A stretch of 64,000 bases of DNA from Rhodocollybia butyracea (GCA_015501585.1 JADNRY010000007.1:434001-498000); one strand, 5' to 3'; positions 34,201-46,722 are shown, counted from the first letter of the stretch. The notes: generated by a model from the letters alone, not told the origin. Numbers and translations: made by a program.

Positions 34201-36197
34201 GCCCGAAGCTGGAAGCCGCACAATTTTGTTTAGTATAGCTCAAATGACTGAAAAAAGTATCATTCACCTGTCTCGGAATTCAATAATGGGCTGAACATTT
34301 CCTTCTGACTGAAGCTCCTCGATTACCGCCTTAAGATAATCGAGAGCGCGGCGTTTTACCAGAAAAGTGAGACCGACATTGGTCAGGATCATAAATTGAC
34401 GCGGAGGTTCACCGAATTGTGTCGCGAGCTCGTTTGCGACACTGATGCCTGCTACGTCTGCAGCCAAAGGTTTTTGTGGTACCGGAGCCATTGCCCATGT
34501 TCGCCCAGGTATTGAAAGCAGCGTCGCATATTCAGTCAAAGGTGGGCGGCTTGACACATTCTGACCTCCATAAGCGGAGTAAGTGGGTTGTGGAGGAGGT
34601 TGAGGTAAGTTAAGTTGGCCCAACGATCCAATACGCGTTAGATCCGGAGACATGCACAGAAGGTAGTCAGCCGTGTCGATGTCGCCTGGTTGAGCAGAAA
34701 CGGTAAGACCATCTACGTAGCAAGAGTTGTCTATTGTCGATACAATATAAGGACGTGACTGTCTAGGCGGTGGATTCTGTACTGAGCCAAACGTGTTTAT
34801 TGAAGGTGGCGGTCGGTGCGGGTTTTCTTGCTCATCGGGATGTATGAGATTAGATGGTGGTAATCTGACATGTGAAAGTTGCAGGGTGCGGGCACCAAGC
34901 GTTGACCCACCATAACCAAATCCTGGCGAAAAGTACAGTCGAACTCCGTTGGCAGTTATAGCAATCAGTTGAACGCCTGAGCGTGATTCAAGAAGGCTGA
35001 TAGGATGAAGGGTGATGATTTGGAAAGTCTGCGGTGTAATTGCTGGTGAACCGGGGCATTTATCCTGGGCTGATTTGTACAAGTTGGACAACGTTTGAAT
35101 ATGCTGTATAGACTTTTCAGAGGTAGGCTTGTAGATAGAGATTACGTTCTTCTCTGTCAATGTGTAGAAACATTCTCTCTCGGAATCCGCAACCACATAA
35201 ATGATACGGTCTAGGATAAACCTTTAGCTTCAGAGAAGAAACGACGAAGAGGCGACGAACCTTCAGCGCTGGTTGAAGTAAATCGAGGAAGCAAGCTCGA
35301 CATCCCACCAACAGAGTGATTGATGAGCTGGACACGTTTTCCGAACCATCCTTCGGTTTCTTGATAGTGCAATTCGTATAAATTTCCGTCCTGTGATCCA
35401 CACATGAAAATCCGACCGTCTGGAGTCCCGGCAACAGAGGACATTTCGACCTCCGTTGAGATAGTAAGGTCAGTAGCATATAGTTTGACCTCTTTCCGGA
35501 ATCGTGTAGACGTCCCGGGGACCGTAGAGAAAGAAAGGGCGATGAGGAGAATGGAGACTGGTGTACAAATGACGAGGAGATGGGATATTTCCTCAATGAA
35601 CAACCCCTTCTTGGGTTTAACAAGACCAACGTGTGTTATCACATAAGGTTGATCCACAAAAGAGCTGATCTCTTGACTATTCCATGGTATAAGTTTTTCG
35701 ACGCGTCTGACATGAGTCGGCAACTCACCTATCGTTGTAATCCCATAGAAAGAGTTTATGGTCAATAGATATCCATACCCGCTCGATTTCTGGTATCAGC
35801 CCCATATGTGAGTTCACGCTGGTGCCTAGGGAGTAAATAAGTACTTGCAGGTAAGTCCTTCAAAGGATACGTACTGTTATAATACTGGAACAAGGCTTCG
35901 GGAATCCCGACTAATTTTCGCTTTTGAAAGGGAACTCGGACATCATCAGGAAAGATGCTGTACGATGTAGAGGCCTGGCCAGATGCTAGTTGGGAGTTAA
36001 TAATGATAATTCACCAGTGACCAACTGAACGCACGCAGAGTGTCTCCAAGCTCAGGAATTGCTTGGGAGTCTTTGGTAAATTGTTCCTCGAGGGCTTTGC
36101 TAGCATTGTGAAGGACAGAAAGATCAACTGGAAGTGCTTTTTCTGACTGGGGCAGCTTCTGAGTGCTGTAGCTTGTGGAAGCTGAGTGGAAAGCCAT
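31217..36197 (-). CDS. NUP170: Nucleoporin NUP155/NUP170 (inner ring scaffold)
   Basis: A long multi-exon gene encodes about 1,300 residues. The N-terminal beta-propeller region is clear (MTINSFYGITTIGELPTHVR region, SVAGTPDGRIFMCGSQDGNL, GWFGKRVQLINHS, ITLHPISLLESRSGVQLIAI, RLYFSPG). It is followed by FGRNQTCAMLLALASGNTFL and the GLALYLSRLVRPIWK block typical of non-repetitive Nup155/Nup170. The C-terminal part is alpha-solenoid, ending RYEVVKRQLRRNW. In the pore this subunit binds membrane, Nup53 and Nup188/192. Its start codon at 36197 is 108 bp from the divergent RNase III-domain gene, so the promoter is shared. About fifteen introns are implied, and I did not fix each one. Confidence 0.88.
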
Positions 36198-36305
36198 GGT
36201 GGCGCAACGCGTCCAAAGTTCGAGAGTTGAACTTGAAAATTTGGTAAGCGCTTCTTTTCAACTACATACTACTAAATTCCTTGGTATCGAATTTCTAGGA
36301 AATTC

Positions 36306-37428
36306 ATGGTGAACGCTACAAGTTATATTCAAAGGAAGCTGTTCAAAATCATAGATCACACTGATTTTGTCTTCAGCCTTCCCAGTCTTTGTCGAGAATC
36401 TTGGGACTCAATCGTATCGAATCATTCTACACGAGAGCAATTGGAGGTAAGTTGGCCAGGACGAGGTCACATACACTCTGATTAGGCCTCCCAATGCGCT
36501 TGCAGTATATCGGTGACTCCTTCATGTCTGCTGCTGTATCTGAACATCTTTGGCATGTTTTGCCTGAAGGAACACCTTTCCAGTATACTGTAGGTTCGTC
36601 CAAACAACCTAGTTTTTATACTCATTTACTTTAGACAGTACGCAGTGCTGTGAGTATCATTTTGCAACTTCAGACGACGCTGATCCGAAATGGATAGTTG
36701 ACCGCCAATGCTACATTTGCTCGGATAATGGACCGATTAGGATTTAGCAGCCCTCGTCTGAACGTTAAAGCTCATGGAGATGCATTTGAAGCAATCATTG
36801 GTGCTAAGAAAAAGGAAGACCCCGCTTTACTGGACAAATGGTTTCGAGATGATTTCATGCAACTTTTGCTCTATGCCGCAGACGTTTGTCGGTAAGCGAG
36901 CCCGGCCGAGGTATGTAGACGCGAATTACTTATTATTTACTATAGCTCTCTTCCTCACAAAGGCAAGCCTGCAAGGTCAAGACCGCTTCTGGCTTCAATC
37001 CGGCTTCGCTCGATTGATTACAATAGTCGTGAGTTTTCTGGATTGAGTACTATGACATCCTTGAACCATGTGCGCAATACCCAGCTGCTAGAAAAAGACG
37101 GCCTGCATCTTCCCCAGCCAGTAGCAAAATAAAGAAAACACGCCATTCTCTCAACTATCCGTCAATGCGCGCTCCTCCTTGTATGATAGATCTCACTGTT
37201 GACAGCGATGTGGAGGATGGCGACAAGGACATTGTTCAAATAACCTTCGAAGAGTTTAACAAGTCACAGGTGCACCTTGTTTTGAAGTGTTGCCTGTTTT
37301 GATTCCCATTCTGTTACCGACAGATTATGACTTCTCCTGCCTGGATGCCTCATCGTTCGACTCAAACCGATTCAAAGAATCGCGCGCGCGTACCTGGTGA
37401 TTCCGACAGCCCAATATTGGTGGAATGA
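36306..37428 (+). CDS. Small RNase III-domain protein
   Basis: Exons give MVNATSYIQRKLFKIIDH, then QLEYIGDSFMSAAVSEHLW, TVRSALTANATFARIMDRLG and AHGDAFEAIIGAKKKEDP. These are the RNase III signature (E and D of LE..GDS) and the second metal-binding pair (D and E of DAFEA), so the nuclease site looks intact. No double-stranded RNA-binding domain follows; instead there is a hydrophilic tail with a basic patch (ARKRRPASSPASSKIKKTRH), an acidic SUMO-interacting-like stretch (MIDLTVDSDVEDGD), and an end at ILVE. The domain is distinct from Dicer because of the short length, about 280 residues. The basic patch suggests nuclear import. Which RNA it cuts is not known. Confidence 0.75.
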
Positions 37429-37783
37429 CTCCCGTATCCTTCGGCGGGACACGGAACTGTAAACGCTTTTCTTCGACCTACTTATAAATCATCGGGCATC
37501 GTATAGTAGTCTACAATTCCTAAGCATTATGTACATAGTCAGTTTTCAGTACGTACAATACACCGAAGGCGCTTACTTCGCCATGTAGATCTGATTCTTA
37601 ACAATGAACACGTCGAGCCAATCCCAAATTTGGACCCAGCCGTGATGATCTGATACCATGATACTGGCGGTGCTAGGATATAATAATATAGATGCAACCA
37701 GATGTCACAATCTCAATCACTGTACTTGGCTTTCCCTCGGATTCACAAATCAAGCGATCTTCTCCCTAGCCAGCGTCGACTAA
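37429..37783. other. Intergenic spacer, RNase III-domain gene to kinase
   Basis: This 355-bp gap between two plus-strand genes has no gene-like frame. It is expected to contain the terminator of the first gene and the promoter of the second. Confidence 0.5.
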
Positions 37784-40109
37784 ATGTTGGGCGACAAGCG
37801 GCCCCATTCCTCATCCTCCTCATCGACGTGGGCCTCGGAATCTCCTACGAGCGACACGTGGGCTGTACGCCCAAATACCAGCATTTTCAACACTGTTCGA
37901 CGCAAAGCTAGTCAGTATCTCAAAGACAGTCCCTTTCGGACACCAACAGCTACTTTCACCAGCAGAACCTACAGTTCTGATGGCGATTCAGCCACATTGA
38001 GGCCCGTTTTGAGCGCTGTTTACCCCAGCCAGCCTCCGGTAGTAGAGCGTACGTGGATGACCTTCTTTCTCTCTTTCGCATGTTGTAGTAATTCCATTTT
38101 ACTAGTACCCTCCTTCCAATGGATCCGTGGAGACCTTATTGGTAAAGGGTCATTCGGCCGCGTCTATTGGGCTTTGAATGTCACGACTGGGGATGTTATA
38201 GCGGTCAAACAAGCGGATATGCCTAGGGGGGTAATGCAATCCAAACACGAAAAAGAAAAAGCTGACGCTTTGAAATTCGAGAGCAACACCCTCAAGGACT
38301 TGGATCATCCAAATATTGTGCAATATCTGGGCTTTGAAGAGAGTGAGGACCATATAAGCATTTTCATGCAGTATATTGCGGGAGGATCTGTGGGGACGTG
38401 CTTGAAAAACGGGAGGTTTTCAAATGAAGTCACCAAATCCTTCGCACGTCAAATTCTAGAAGGATTAGAGTATTTGCATTCTAGGGGGATAATACATCGA
38501 GTGAGCTCTTCCAAATTCCACAAGTTGCATCGCAAGGCTGGCCTGCTTACACTTCTCTAGGACATCAAGGCTGATAATATCTTGGTAGAAAAATCCGGCG
38601 TGTGTAAGATATCAGATTTTGGCATATCCAAGCAAGCCGACGACTTTGATGGTCGTGCTTTTACCGGAATGCGAGGAACGGCGTATTGGATGGCTCCCGA
38701 AGCCGTCGACTCTAATACGAAAGGTTACGATAACAAGATTGACATATGGAGCGTCGGATGCGTTGTGATAGAGATGTGGACCGGTAAAAGGCCGTGGTAT
38801 GGCGAAGAGATATTGCCAGTTCTTTTAAACGTAAGCCAATTATTTGAATATTTATTTGAATATTTCGGAACTGAACATTTTCCCAGCTGTATCGAAGGTT
38901 GGCGCCTCCAATACCACCTGAGTTGCTTTTAAGTGATGAAGCAATGGACTTTAAAGACAAGGTATTTGCCAGGTACGCCAGCATTTTCATATTTATTGGC
39001 CGTCTACCAATGATTTTTACCACAGAGATCCCCAAGATCGACCCTCAGCTGCGAAACTAAAATTGCATCCATACCTTGTAATGGAGCCAGGTTGGGAATT
39101 TGATCCAGCCTTCTTCGAAGCACCTCGGGATAATAACTCTGAACGAACTCTTCGCCGAACCAAATCCCACTCCACCATGGCACAAACTATACGTCGAATC
39201 CAGTCAAAAAAGACTTTACCGCCAGTCCCTCCCATCCCTATCCCGCCTCCAATCCCTGCCATCCCCATCCCGCCTGCACCTAGTACCCCTCCCCCGGTTC
39301 CTCCTCACCTTCGTAACTCCTCCCCGCTTGCATCCTCCCCACTTGCATCTTCTACCCCTACCCCTTACAGTTCACCTGGGCCACCAATCGTTTTTATTAC
39401 ACCCCCTCCATCCCCTGTGCGGACAAATCCACAGCAGCTTCAATTCCCAGATGATAGTATCTCGTCCCCTAGTACAACTAGCTCAAGTAGACTGTCGGCC
39501 CGTCATCAGCGGTCATTCCATATTGTGAACCCTGACCCTGACCCCAAAGAAAATACTGCCCTCAGTCCAAGCTTTGTCTACAACCCGCCACCCCTCCCCG
39601 ATATCGGCTACAAGCGGCTAACAAAGCCCACAGACAGATTGGCTATTCATAGTCCTAGGCGTGTCCCCTCTACCCCAGTTCTGAGCACACGTACACAGAC
39701 AAGCTCCCGCCCTCGGCACGCGTCTTCTGCTATTACTGATGCACCAGTGTTTCACTCGGACAGTGACAGTGACGATGACACGGGTACTGGCTGGCAGCGA
39801 CCACCGAGGGTCCCTTCAAAGAAGCGCGAGTCTGCATGGGCACGGGCACCCGTCGAAGACATCTATGAGCATTTGCAACAGTACTTCTCACACCATGACA
39901 TCGACAAGCCCATAGTTGATGAGACGGAGAGCGTACCGACATCACGCCCACTAACGAAGGGAAACGGAAATAGTACTCTCAGACCGAAAAAATCGATACG
40001 CATGGTTGCCGAAAGGCAAAAACGCTCGCAATCTTCCGCTCGCAACTCGAAGCGGGCGACCATGTTGTGGGACAGTCATCTCGAAGAGCTGGATGGGACC
40101 AAGCCATGA
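37784..40109 (+). CDS. BCK1-related MAPKKK-like kinase with permuted domain order
   Basis: The protein, about 640 residues, starts with a short Ser/Thr-rich leader (MLGDKRPHSSSSSS) and goes straight into a kinase domain close to BCK1. Key motifs are [36 protein letters not shown] joined to DIKADNIL, SDFGISKQAD, MAPEAVD and [13 protein letters not shown], so all catalytic motifs are intact. After the kinase comes a proline-rich linker (PPVPPIPIPPPIPAIPI). Then, at the C-terminus, comes the block that precedes the kinase in BCK1: APVEDIYEHLQQYFSHHDID, RPKKSIRMVAERQKR and ATMLWDSHLEELDG. No RA-like N-terminus is present. Four introns are clear (about 38049-38107, 38501-38560, 38830-38886 and 38972-39026). 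It could phosphorylate the same MAPKKs as BCK1 under different control, which is inference. Confidence 0.85.
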
Positions 40110-40249
40110 CCTAGTGTCAGCTATGTAAGTAGTTCTGTTCTCCTGGAGAGTAACTGTCCGTCACACAAACCCTCATATCATAACTTGCATCTCTAATGTA
40201 TCTTAAATAATGTAGCCAGTTGATCATGAATTCAATTCAGGCACTCTAA

Positions 40250-40270
40250 TACGCTACTCGTACGCTACTC
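40250..40270. repeat. Two-unit 11-bp direct repeat
   Basis: TACGCTACTC occurs twice with an 11-bp period, followed by (GATC)-like TGATCGATCGAT. It lies between the converging ends of the kinase and NoxA genes, and may form part of the 3' UTRs. No function is evident. Confidence 0.4.
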
Positions 40271-40304
40271 TGATCGATCGATAAATAGTACAGCAAGCAG
40301 CAGA

Positions 40305-42398
40305 TCAAAAGTGTTCCTACAAGACATCGTCACAATGAGTCAAGACTAGTCAATATAACAACATACCTTGGCAAAGGTAAAATTGACAGAAGCGCTAGTG
40401 TGGTGCTCAGTAGCTTCCCTAATAGCCTTAGCGAGAGGAGTTGGGCCACAGAAGTATGTCTACACGATTGATATCAGATATATGATCGTTGTCCATTCAT
40501 TGCTTGGATACGTACCGCAACCTTGGTTTTGAGTTGTGACTTGCTACCAGGAATGTATTGACCAGTCTCGACAGCTTGTTTCATCTGTCCGTAGATGGTC
40601 ATCCAATCTGGACGTCCGAACATGGTACGTGTTCGCAGGAGAGTGAGCGGGTCATAGTCTGCACCGGCGTCGTTGACCGCAATGTTCCAAAGCATGTCTT
40701 CGCCGATCTTCTGAGTGAGATAAATGTTGATTCTCAAAAAGTTTGCTAATCAAAAAATCAGCAAGAATCCAAGGCTAAGGCCAGGAAAGTAAACTTACGA
40801 TCGGCCTGAGCAGCCTCAACCTCCTGGAGCAGGGTTTGGAACCAACCAAATGAAGGAGCATCACGGCAAACCCAGAAAAACTCGACACGGCGAAGGGTAC
40901 CAAGGTTACCTCTTTTTTGGCGGTACCATATGTGCTTGAGGATCGATGCGAAGGGGGTGACACCTATTGATACATCAAAAAATGATAAAAAGGACTAGTT
41001 TGGGAAAACCTACCGATACCAGCACCAATCAGGACAGCCACTTCAGCGCTAAAAACATCCTCAGCTGGTGCACCGTATGGACCGTCGATACGAATAGCGG
41101 GCAGTGTGACATTGTTAGAGTCAATCTCTACGAAGTCACCACGGGTCATTCCGGTCTTCTCGTCCTTCTCGGTGCCCTTCATCGCAGCCTGTGTCATGTT
41201 AGCAACAACAGATGGGCCGACACCAAGGCGGTCCCCAAGGGCCTGCGTCCAGTCACCAACTTGACGGATATGTACCGAAACGTATGGGTCCTCTGGGGCA
41301 GATGTGATAGTGAACTGTCGAAGAACAATCAAACGTATCAGCTGTAGTACATTTGATCGTAGACGTCTAAACTCACCGGATGCCATTGAAAGCCGGATAT
41401 ATCTGGTACTTGAACGAACAGCCATTGACCTGCCACGTACTTGAAACTAGGCTTGACAATACGCAACTCCATTGCACCTGAGTGAGGTGTCAGCTGAAAT
41501 AAAAGTGGCATGTATTGTATGACATACCACTTGGGTGTACGAGAACCTTGGAGAGACGAGTGGCCCTACGCGCGCGATATTCTCGGTACATTCGCTCGCC
41601 GAAGTACAAGATTCCTGGCCAGATAATGAACCGCCAACTTTCGTAACCGAGACAGCCCGAAGTTGAGTAAAAGGGGAAGGTGAAGGTATAAGTTGGCTCT
41701 GGGGTATCACGAACGAAACACCCAGTGGCATGAGAGTAGAGACCAATCATAAAAAAGAACGCCAAGTGGTGAGTATACCAAAAAGCCTCGAAACATTGCT
41801 GGCGAATTTTGTTGTGAGCAGTGCCGTACATCAACACCATCATTAAAAGCATGAAGTGACCGGTAATCCCTCCAGCTTGGGTGTAGTGAATATCCAGAGC
41901 AATCTCCGGGCGAACCTCTGGAGTTAAGCAATGAGTATAAGGCGTTGAGAATGAAATGGATAACTTACGAGTACGTTCAACGTTGAAAAAATTGACGTAG
42001 TGAGCGGTTGTGTGCACCATTGCCCAGAAAGCCATCGAGTAAGCAACTTGACGATGGAACCAGATATTCTCGTCAGCAGGAAATGCCCACTGGAGCTTGG
42101 GCCGAATGACACGAAGAATATTTCGAAGCATTGGAAGTAGAATGAGACCTCCGTCAAAGGCAAGGACTAGTCCTGCACCACGGGATGTCCACACGGACCA
42201 TGTAAGGGCATTGAGAGCAGCGAGCTTTGTGTTTATGGCCTAGGAGACAATCAGTAAGATACTTGGGCTGGTGTTGTGTATACGTACTTGACTGTGCCAA
42301 CCGTAACCGAAGAAAAAGAAGTGGAGACCGTAAAAGATCACATTGAAGGCAAGCCTTCTTCCTGTGAGGAATTCCCTACGAAACCAGCTTTCACCCAT
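40305..42398 (-). CDS. noxA: NADPH oxidase A (NoxA/NOX1)
   Basis: The protein opens MGESWFRREFLTGRRLAFNV without EF-hands or the long N-terminus of NoxB/NoxC, which marks the NoxA class. Membrane helices carry the heme histidines (WFHRQVAYSMAFWAMVHTTA and YTHHLAFFFMIGLYSHATG). The FAD site is QWHPFTITSAPEDPYVSVHI, the NADPH site includes IDGPYGAPAED and AVLIGAGIG, and the chain ends YFCGP-type sequence plus EHF. The enzyme makes superoxide and in fungi controls hyphal fusion, polarity and fruiting through NoxR and Rac; the partners are not in this window. The last coding exon is only 12 nt (GAACACTTTTGA), found by the requirement for the conserved terminal Phe. Start and end are well supported. 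Confidence 0.92.
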
Positions 42399-42649
42399 TG
42401 CAATTTATCGATCGTTAAAGAAAAAAGAGCGAAGTCCGGTTCAACCGTGACGGTGATATACAAAGCACAAAAACTGGTGGTGAAAGAAGAAAAAGATTGT
42501 GGCCAGACAGCGATACAAAAAGCAAGAAGAGGTGTAAATAAAGAACAATGATGGCCCAAGCGACCGGTCGTGACCATAGCAATCGATCACGGGTAACAGT
42601 TCATCAAGCTTCAAACTTCAAGACTACTGACAACACCGCCAAGAAATGT

Positions 42650-43536
42650 TCATTCTTCATACCGATAGGCTACCATGGCTTCAATGCGATGTATATCTGT
42701 ACTAAAGCTCCTCATTTTCACCTGCTGACTCTTCGACGCTTCAATAGCCAAGGGATCAGTGTCAACCCATTCTCCTGCAGGAATATCAGCCGAGTCCGAC
42801 GTGTATGCGAGGATGTTGAACACTGTTGGCTCGTTTATGACAGGTAGATATGTGACCATAGAAATTATCTGTTTTAGAATTGCACGGATCTCGGATTGTA
42901 TCTCTGCTTCAGGCTTCGGACTTGGTGCTCTGAAAAGGTACAGATTAGCGGAAGACCACACAGCACAACTCAATTTAGTTCTTACACATCACTGGAATCA
43001 ACAGGCGGCTCAACTAGCTTGATATCAAAGACCCATCGCTCCAGGGGCGTTCGGGAATCCTTCGAGATGATGGCGAGAACCAACTGTGTCACAGAGCCCG
43101 TAAGAAGCCATTCTATGAAAGTTGTTAAGGTGGCTAGATTCACTATTGTTGTTGAACCACTCACTTTGTACCTGGTTCAGAATTCTGAAAAGACTAAATA
43201 AGAAGAAAACACGAAGAGTGGCAGACATACTTTTCGAGATAATTCTCCAAAGCAATGTCCTGGGTGACAAGGACAGTCTGTCCGTACTTTTTCACCATAT
43301 GGAAATCATCCGAAGGGTATACTTCGCGTTGAAAGAGAATTCTGAACGAAAAAAAGTTGGGCAAAATGTTACTCAAGACAAAGGACACCAACAGACGTGT
43401 TGACTGCATATTTGAAGAATTCTGTGACCAACGCGGTGGATCCCTTGAGGGTGATTGCTGTATGAAGAACTCGATATCGGAATCACTGAAACATTCTCCA
43501 GCACCTACCTTGACGTTTTGCTTGTCTGGACGCCAT
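42650..43536 (-). CDS. MAD2: Spindle checkpoint protein MAD2 (HORMA domain)
   Basis: Exons assemble to a protein of about 205 residues: MASRQAKRQ, ITLKGSTALVTEFFKYAVNT, ILFQREVYPSDDFHMVKKYG, WLLTGSVTQLVLAIISKDS, ERWVFDIKLVEP, ILKQIISMVTYLPVINEPTV, FNILAYTSDSADIPAGEWVD and the C-terminal RSFSTDIHRIEAMVAYRYEE. The last two are the seat-belt region that locks around MAD1 or CDC20. MAD2 inhibits the anaphase-promoting complex until all kinetochores attach. The TGA is at 42650-42652. The start codon at 43536 lies 116 bp from the divergent TAF5 start, indicating a shared promoter. At least five introns are present. Confidence 0.92.
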
Positions 43537-43615
43537 TGTGAAATCGCAAGGCAAAGAATTTGAAAGAGAAGCGCGTTAAGATATATTTTGTCACATGACC
43601 CCGCAAGTTTAGCGT

Positions 43616-43646
43616 CCAGACTCCATTATCATACTCGGAGGTCTGG
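43616..43646 (+). promoter_or_regulatory. Possible hairpin in the TAF5 leader
   Basis: CCAGACTCC (43616-43624) can pair with GGAGGTCTGG (43637-43646) leaving a one-base bulge and a 12-base loop. It ends six bases before the TAF5 ATG, within the 116-bp MAD2/TAF5 divergent spacer. Whether it is transcribed depends on the unknown start site. Confidence 0.3.
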
Positions 43647-43652
43647 TTTAAG

Positions 43653-46426
43653 ATGTCTGGAGCAACACCCCCTACACAATCCCAGTCTCCCAGTGTCAAC
43701 TCTCCTCCCCAATCTCAAGAACAAGCTCCAAACGGCAACGATCTAGATCACCTAGTCCTTCAATATCTACGCGCAAAAGGGCATACAACAGCAGAAAAGG
43801 CTCTTTTGAACGAGATTGACAACGGCTCATTCGATGGCACTGTCAGCGCGGAAGAACTGGTCAAAACATTGGCCGTTTTCACGCAAAAGCCTTCGCATCC
43901 TGGCGAAAATGCTCTCAAGGAATCCAATACCGTTCTTTCAGAGTTGAGCGGAATGGGAAATCCCCCTGCGCTTCAAACTCTCATATCGAATATATCATCC
44001 ATTGGTGCCGAAGAAATATTGACGGAAGATCCGTCAGACAAGCCCGAAGGATTTCGAGAATTAGTCGCCTGGGTAGAAGGTTCTTTAGATATGTATCGGG
44101 TGTGTAATGCTCTTTTGTTAGTCCTGAGACCTACTTTGAACTCTGCACTGTGGCTCAGCCCGAATTTCGACCCATCTTATTTCCCATATTCTGTCATTTC
44201 TATCTGGATTTGATACAAGCAGGCAGGAAGGACGCTGGTAGGTTATTATCCTGCTTCATGAATCACTTACGGATCCTTGTTAGCCCTTCAATTCTTTGGA
44301 ACATTCGCGCCTCAACTAGAAGCCGCACATTCTGCGACTCTTTATCATCTCTCTACCCTACTTTTACCGGCCCATGTTCAAAATGACGAGCTCGCTCAAC
44401 GTTTCCGCGATGAAAAATATTTCATTCGTATCAGCCGTTCTGGATTCGGTTTACTCTTAGGCTGGTTAACGGAAGGCATCGGAGGAGAGGCAATGGGAGC
44501 TGGGCATGGTTTTTATGGAGAAAAAGGCAAACGAGGGCGCGTAACCGTGATGCAGGTTGTGAATAACCACTTACGCTTTGATGGTAATTATATTTTTCGT
44601 GTGTATGTTCTTATAATCCAAATTTACACGGAATTCAGTAACTTCTTCAAGCTCCGCATCTGTACCACCCAACACATGGGAGGAATCTACGGGGCTAACC
44701 TCATCCTTAATACCCCATGCGAGTGGTACCCAATCCAAGATTTACAACCCACAAGCGTTCAACCTTTCCAAAGGGGACCTCAAACTTGGACCAGCTCCCA
44801 TATCCGAAGAACTTCGAGCTGAGACCGAACGCGTCGCTCGTGAGAAGGCGATGCTCGACGGTGTCCCGCCTACACAGTACGATATTTCTCTAGCGCGACC
44901 TCAGATGCTGCCAGGGATGATTGCACCGACAGAAGCCGATATGCCATCTCTACCGCCAAATTTCAAGTTCATGGATGTCGAACGTGAGGTCGGCGCCATT
45001 CGCGATGCCAGGAAGCGGATACGGTTGGAACCTTCTGCTTTGAATGCCCTTGATCCTGCATCACCTCAAGCCAGCGCTATTCGCGCGCGAGCTTTACCTA
45101 GTATTTGCGCCTATACACTACATGACGTTCCTGAAGGGTACGTGGATAGGCTGTCTCGACGGGCTCGCACTCAAATTTTTACCTAGGGCACCATGTTGTA
45201 CCTTTTCTCAAGATACTTCTCTTATGGCCGCAGGTTTCGCAGAGAGTTATATCCGATTGTGGAGCCTGAAGGGTGAAAAGCTGCGAGGATTAAGAAGCGA
45301 TTTTTCAGCCACTGCAATTCGAGATGGTAAGTTGTTTAACATAACATTTCCTTCATGTATCGTAACAACTCTTCCAGCTACTTCTCTCCGAAAAATAAAA
45401 GAAAAAAAGGGAAGCTCTACAAGGAAACTCATTGGACACAGCGGTCCCGTATATTCTGTTGATTTTGACCCTCTTGGTGGCTCAGCTGCCCCTCCCAAGT
45501 ATCTTCTGTCCGCATCTGCGGATGGCACAAGTAGACTTTGGTCAATGGATACTATGACCGATATCGTTGCTTTCCGTGGTCACGAAAATCCCGTCTGGGA
45601 CGTTAAATGGAGTCCTCTCGGTGTGTATTTTGCCACTGCCAGCCGAGATCGTACAGCCCGACTTTGGTCTACGGATCGAACGACATGCTTGAGGATCTAT
45701 GCGGGACATTTAGGTGATGTAGATGTAAGTCCGTCCCGTACTGTCAGTAATAATTCACTCATAAATTTGTAAGTGTGTGCGATTTCACCCCAATTCCTTA
45801 TATCTCGCCACTGGCTCGAGTGATTGGACGGCTCGTTTATGGGATGTTCAACGAGGATCGTGTGTTCGAGTATTTCTCGGTCATCAAGGCTCTGTCTCCA
45901 CGCTAGCAATCAGTCCGGACGGTCGCTACCTCGCGAGTGCAGGTACATGTTCTCTTTTCTTTTTCTAAGCCAGATTTTCGCTGACATCGAATATGCAGGC
46001 GAGGATCTAGCTATAAACCTTTGGGACATAGGCTCCGGAAAACGCTTAAAGAAAATGACAGGACATACCGCATCCATCTACAGCCTTGCTTTTAGCGCAG
46101 AATCATCACTGCTCCTCAGCGGAGGTGCTGATTGGACCGTTCGGTGTTGGGATGTCAAAAGCGCTGGCGGTGTGTCTAGTAAGCGTGATACTTCAACTTC
46201 AGGCAACACCAACAATCCTTCGATTCGTAAATTTGGGGAGGAGGGAAGCATAGAATCGTGAGCTACTATGTCTCGTGCGAGAAGGCACAATTACTGATTT
46301 AGTTACAGGACTACCGATATGATTTCTATGTTTCCTACAAAAAGAACACCCATAATCAACGTTCAATTTACCCCCAGGAATCTTTGTCTAGTGGGTGGCA
46401 TTTATCAGTCATCCGAAGCAAGATGA
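43653..46426 (+). CDS. TAF5: TFIID subunit TAF5 (WD40 repeat)
   Basis: The protein carries an N-terminal LisH motif ([20 protein letters not shown], residues 31-50) and the TAF5 NTD2 dimerisation/helix domain ([64 protein letters not shown]). After a charged linker come six visible WD40 blades ([56 protein letters not shown]) and the end [17 protein letters not shown]5 is a core scaffold of TFIID, and of SAGA in some fungi, in the nucleus. Roughly eight introns interrupt it. All blades are contiguous with GT-AG joins, so the gene appears intact. Confidence 0.92.
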
Positions 46427-46722
46427 CCGTATGTAGTAGTACTTTCATCCCTTGTATGTACAGTACAGTATATGCTAGTTGTACCTAATAGTGTAGACTG
46501 TATGCCAAGTACTGATTTCATGCATTTGTAGCCACGAGAAAATGAATTGTCGATGGGTTGGAGGAGGAACTGTCACATGATCCGATGATAATTCGCTCCG
46601 GATTTCGTGGACTTCTTAGCTTTGTATAACTTGACCAAATCCCTCACTATCCAAGATCTTTCCGAACAAGGTTCGAATTATTCTTTCACGGTGCTCGTGA
46701 AGGATTAAAGCCAGTTTTCTAG

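Noticed and set aside
37784..40109. Second kinase as a pseudogene
   Set aside because: All catalytic motifs, frames and splice sites are intact, so a functional kinase is more likely.
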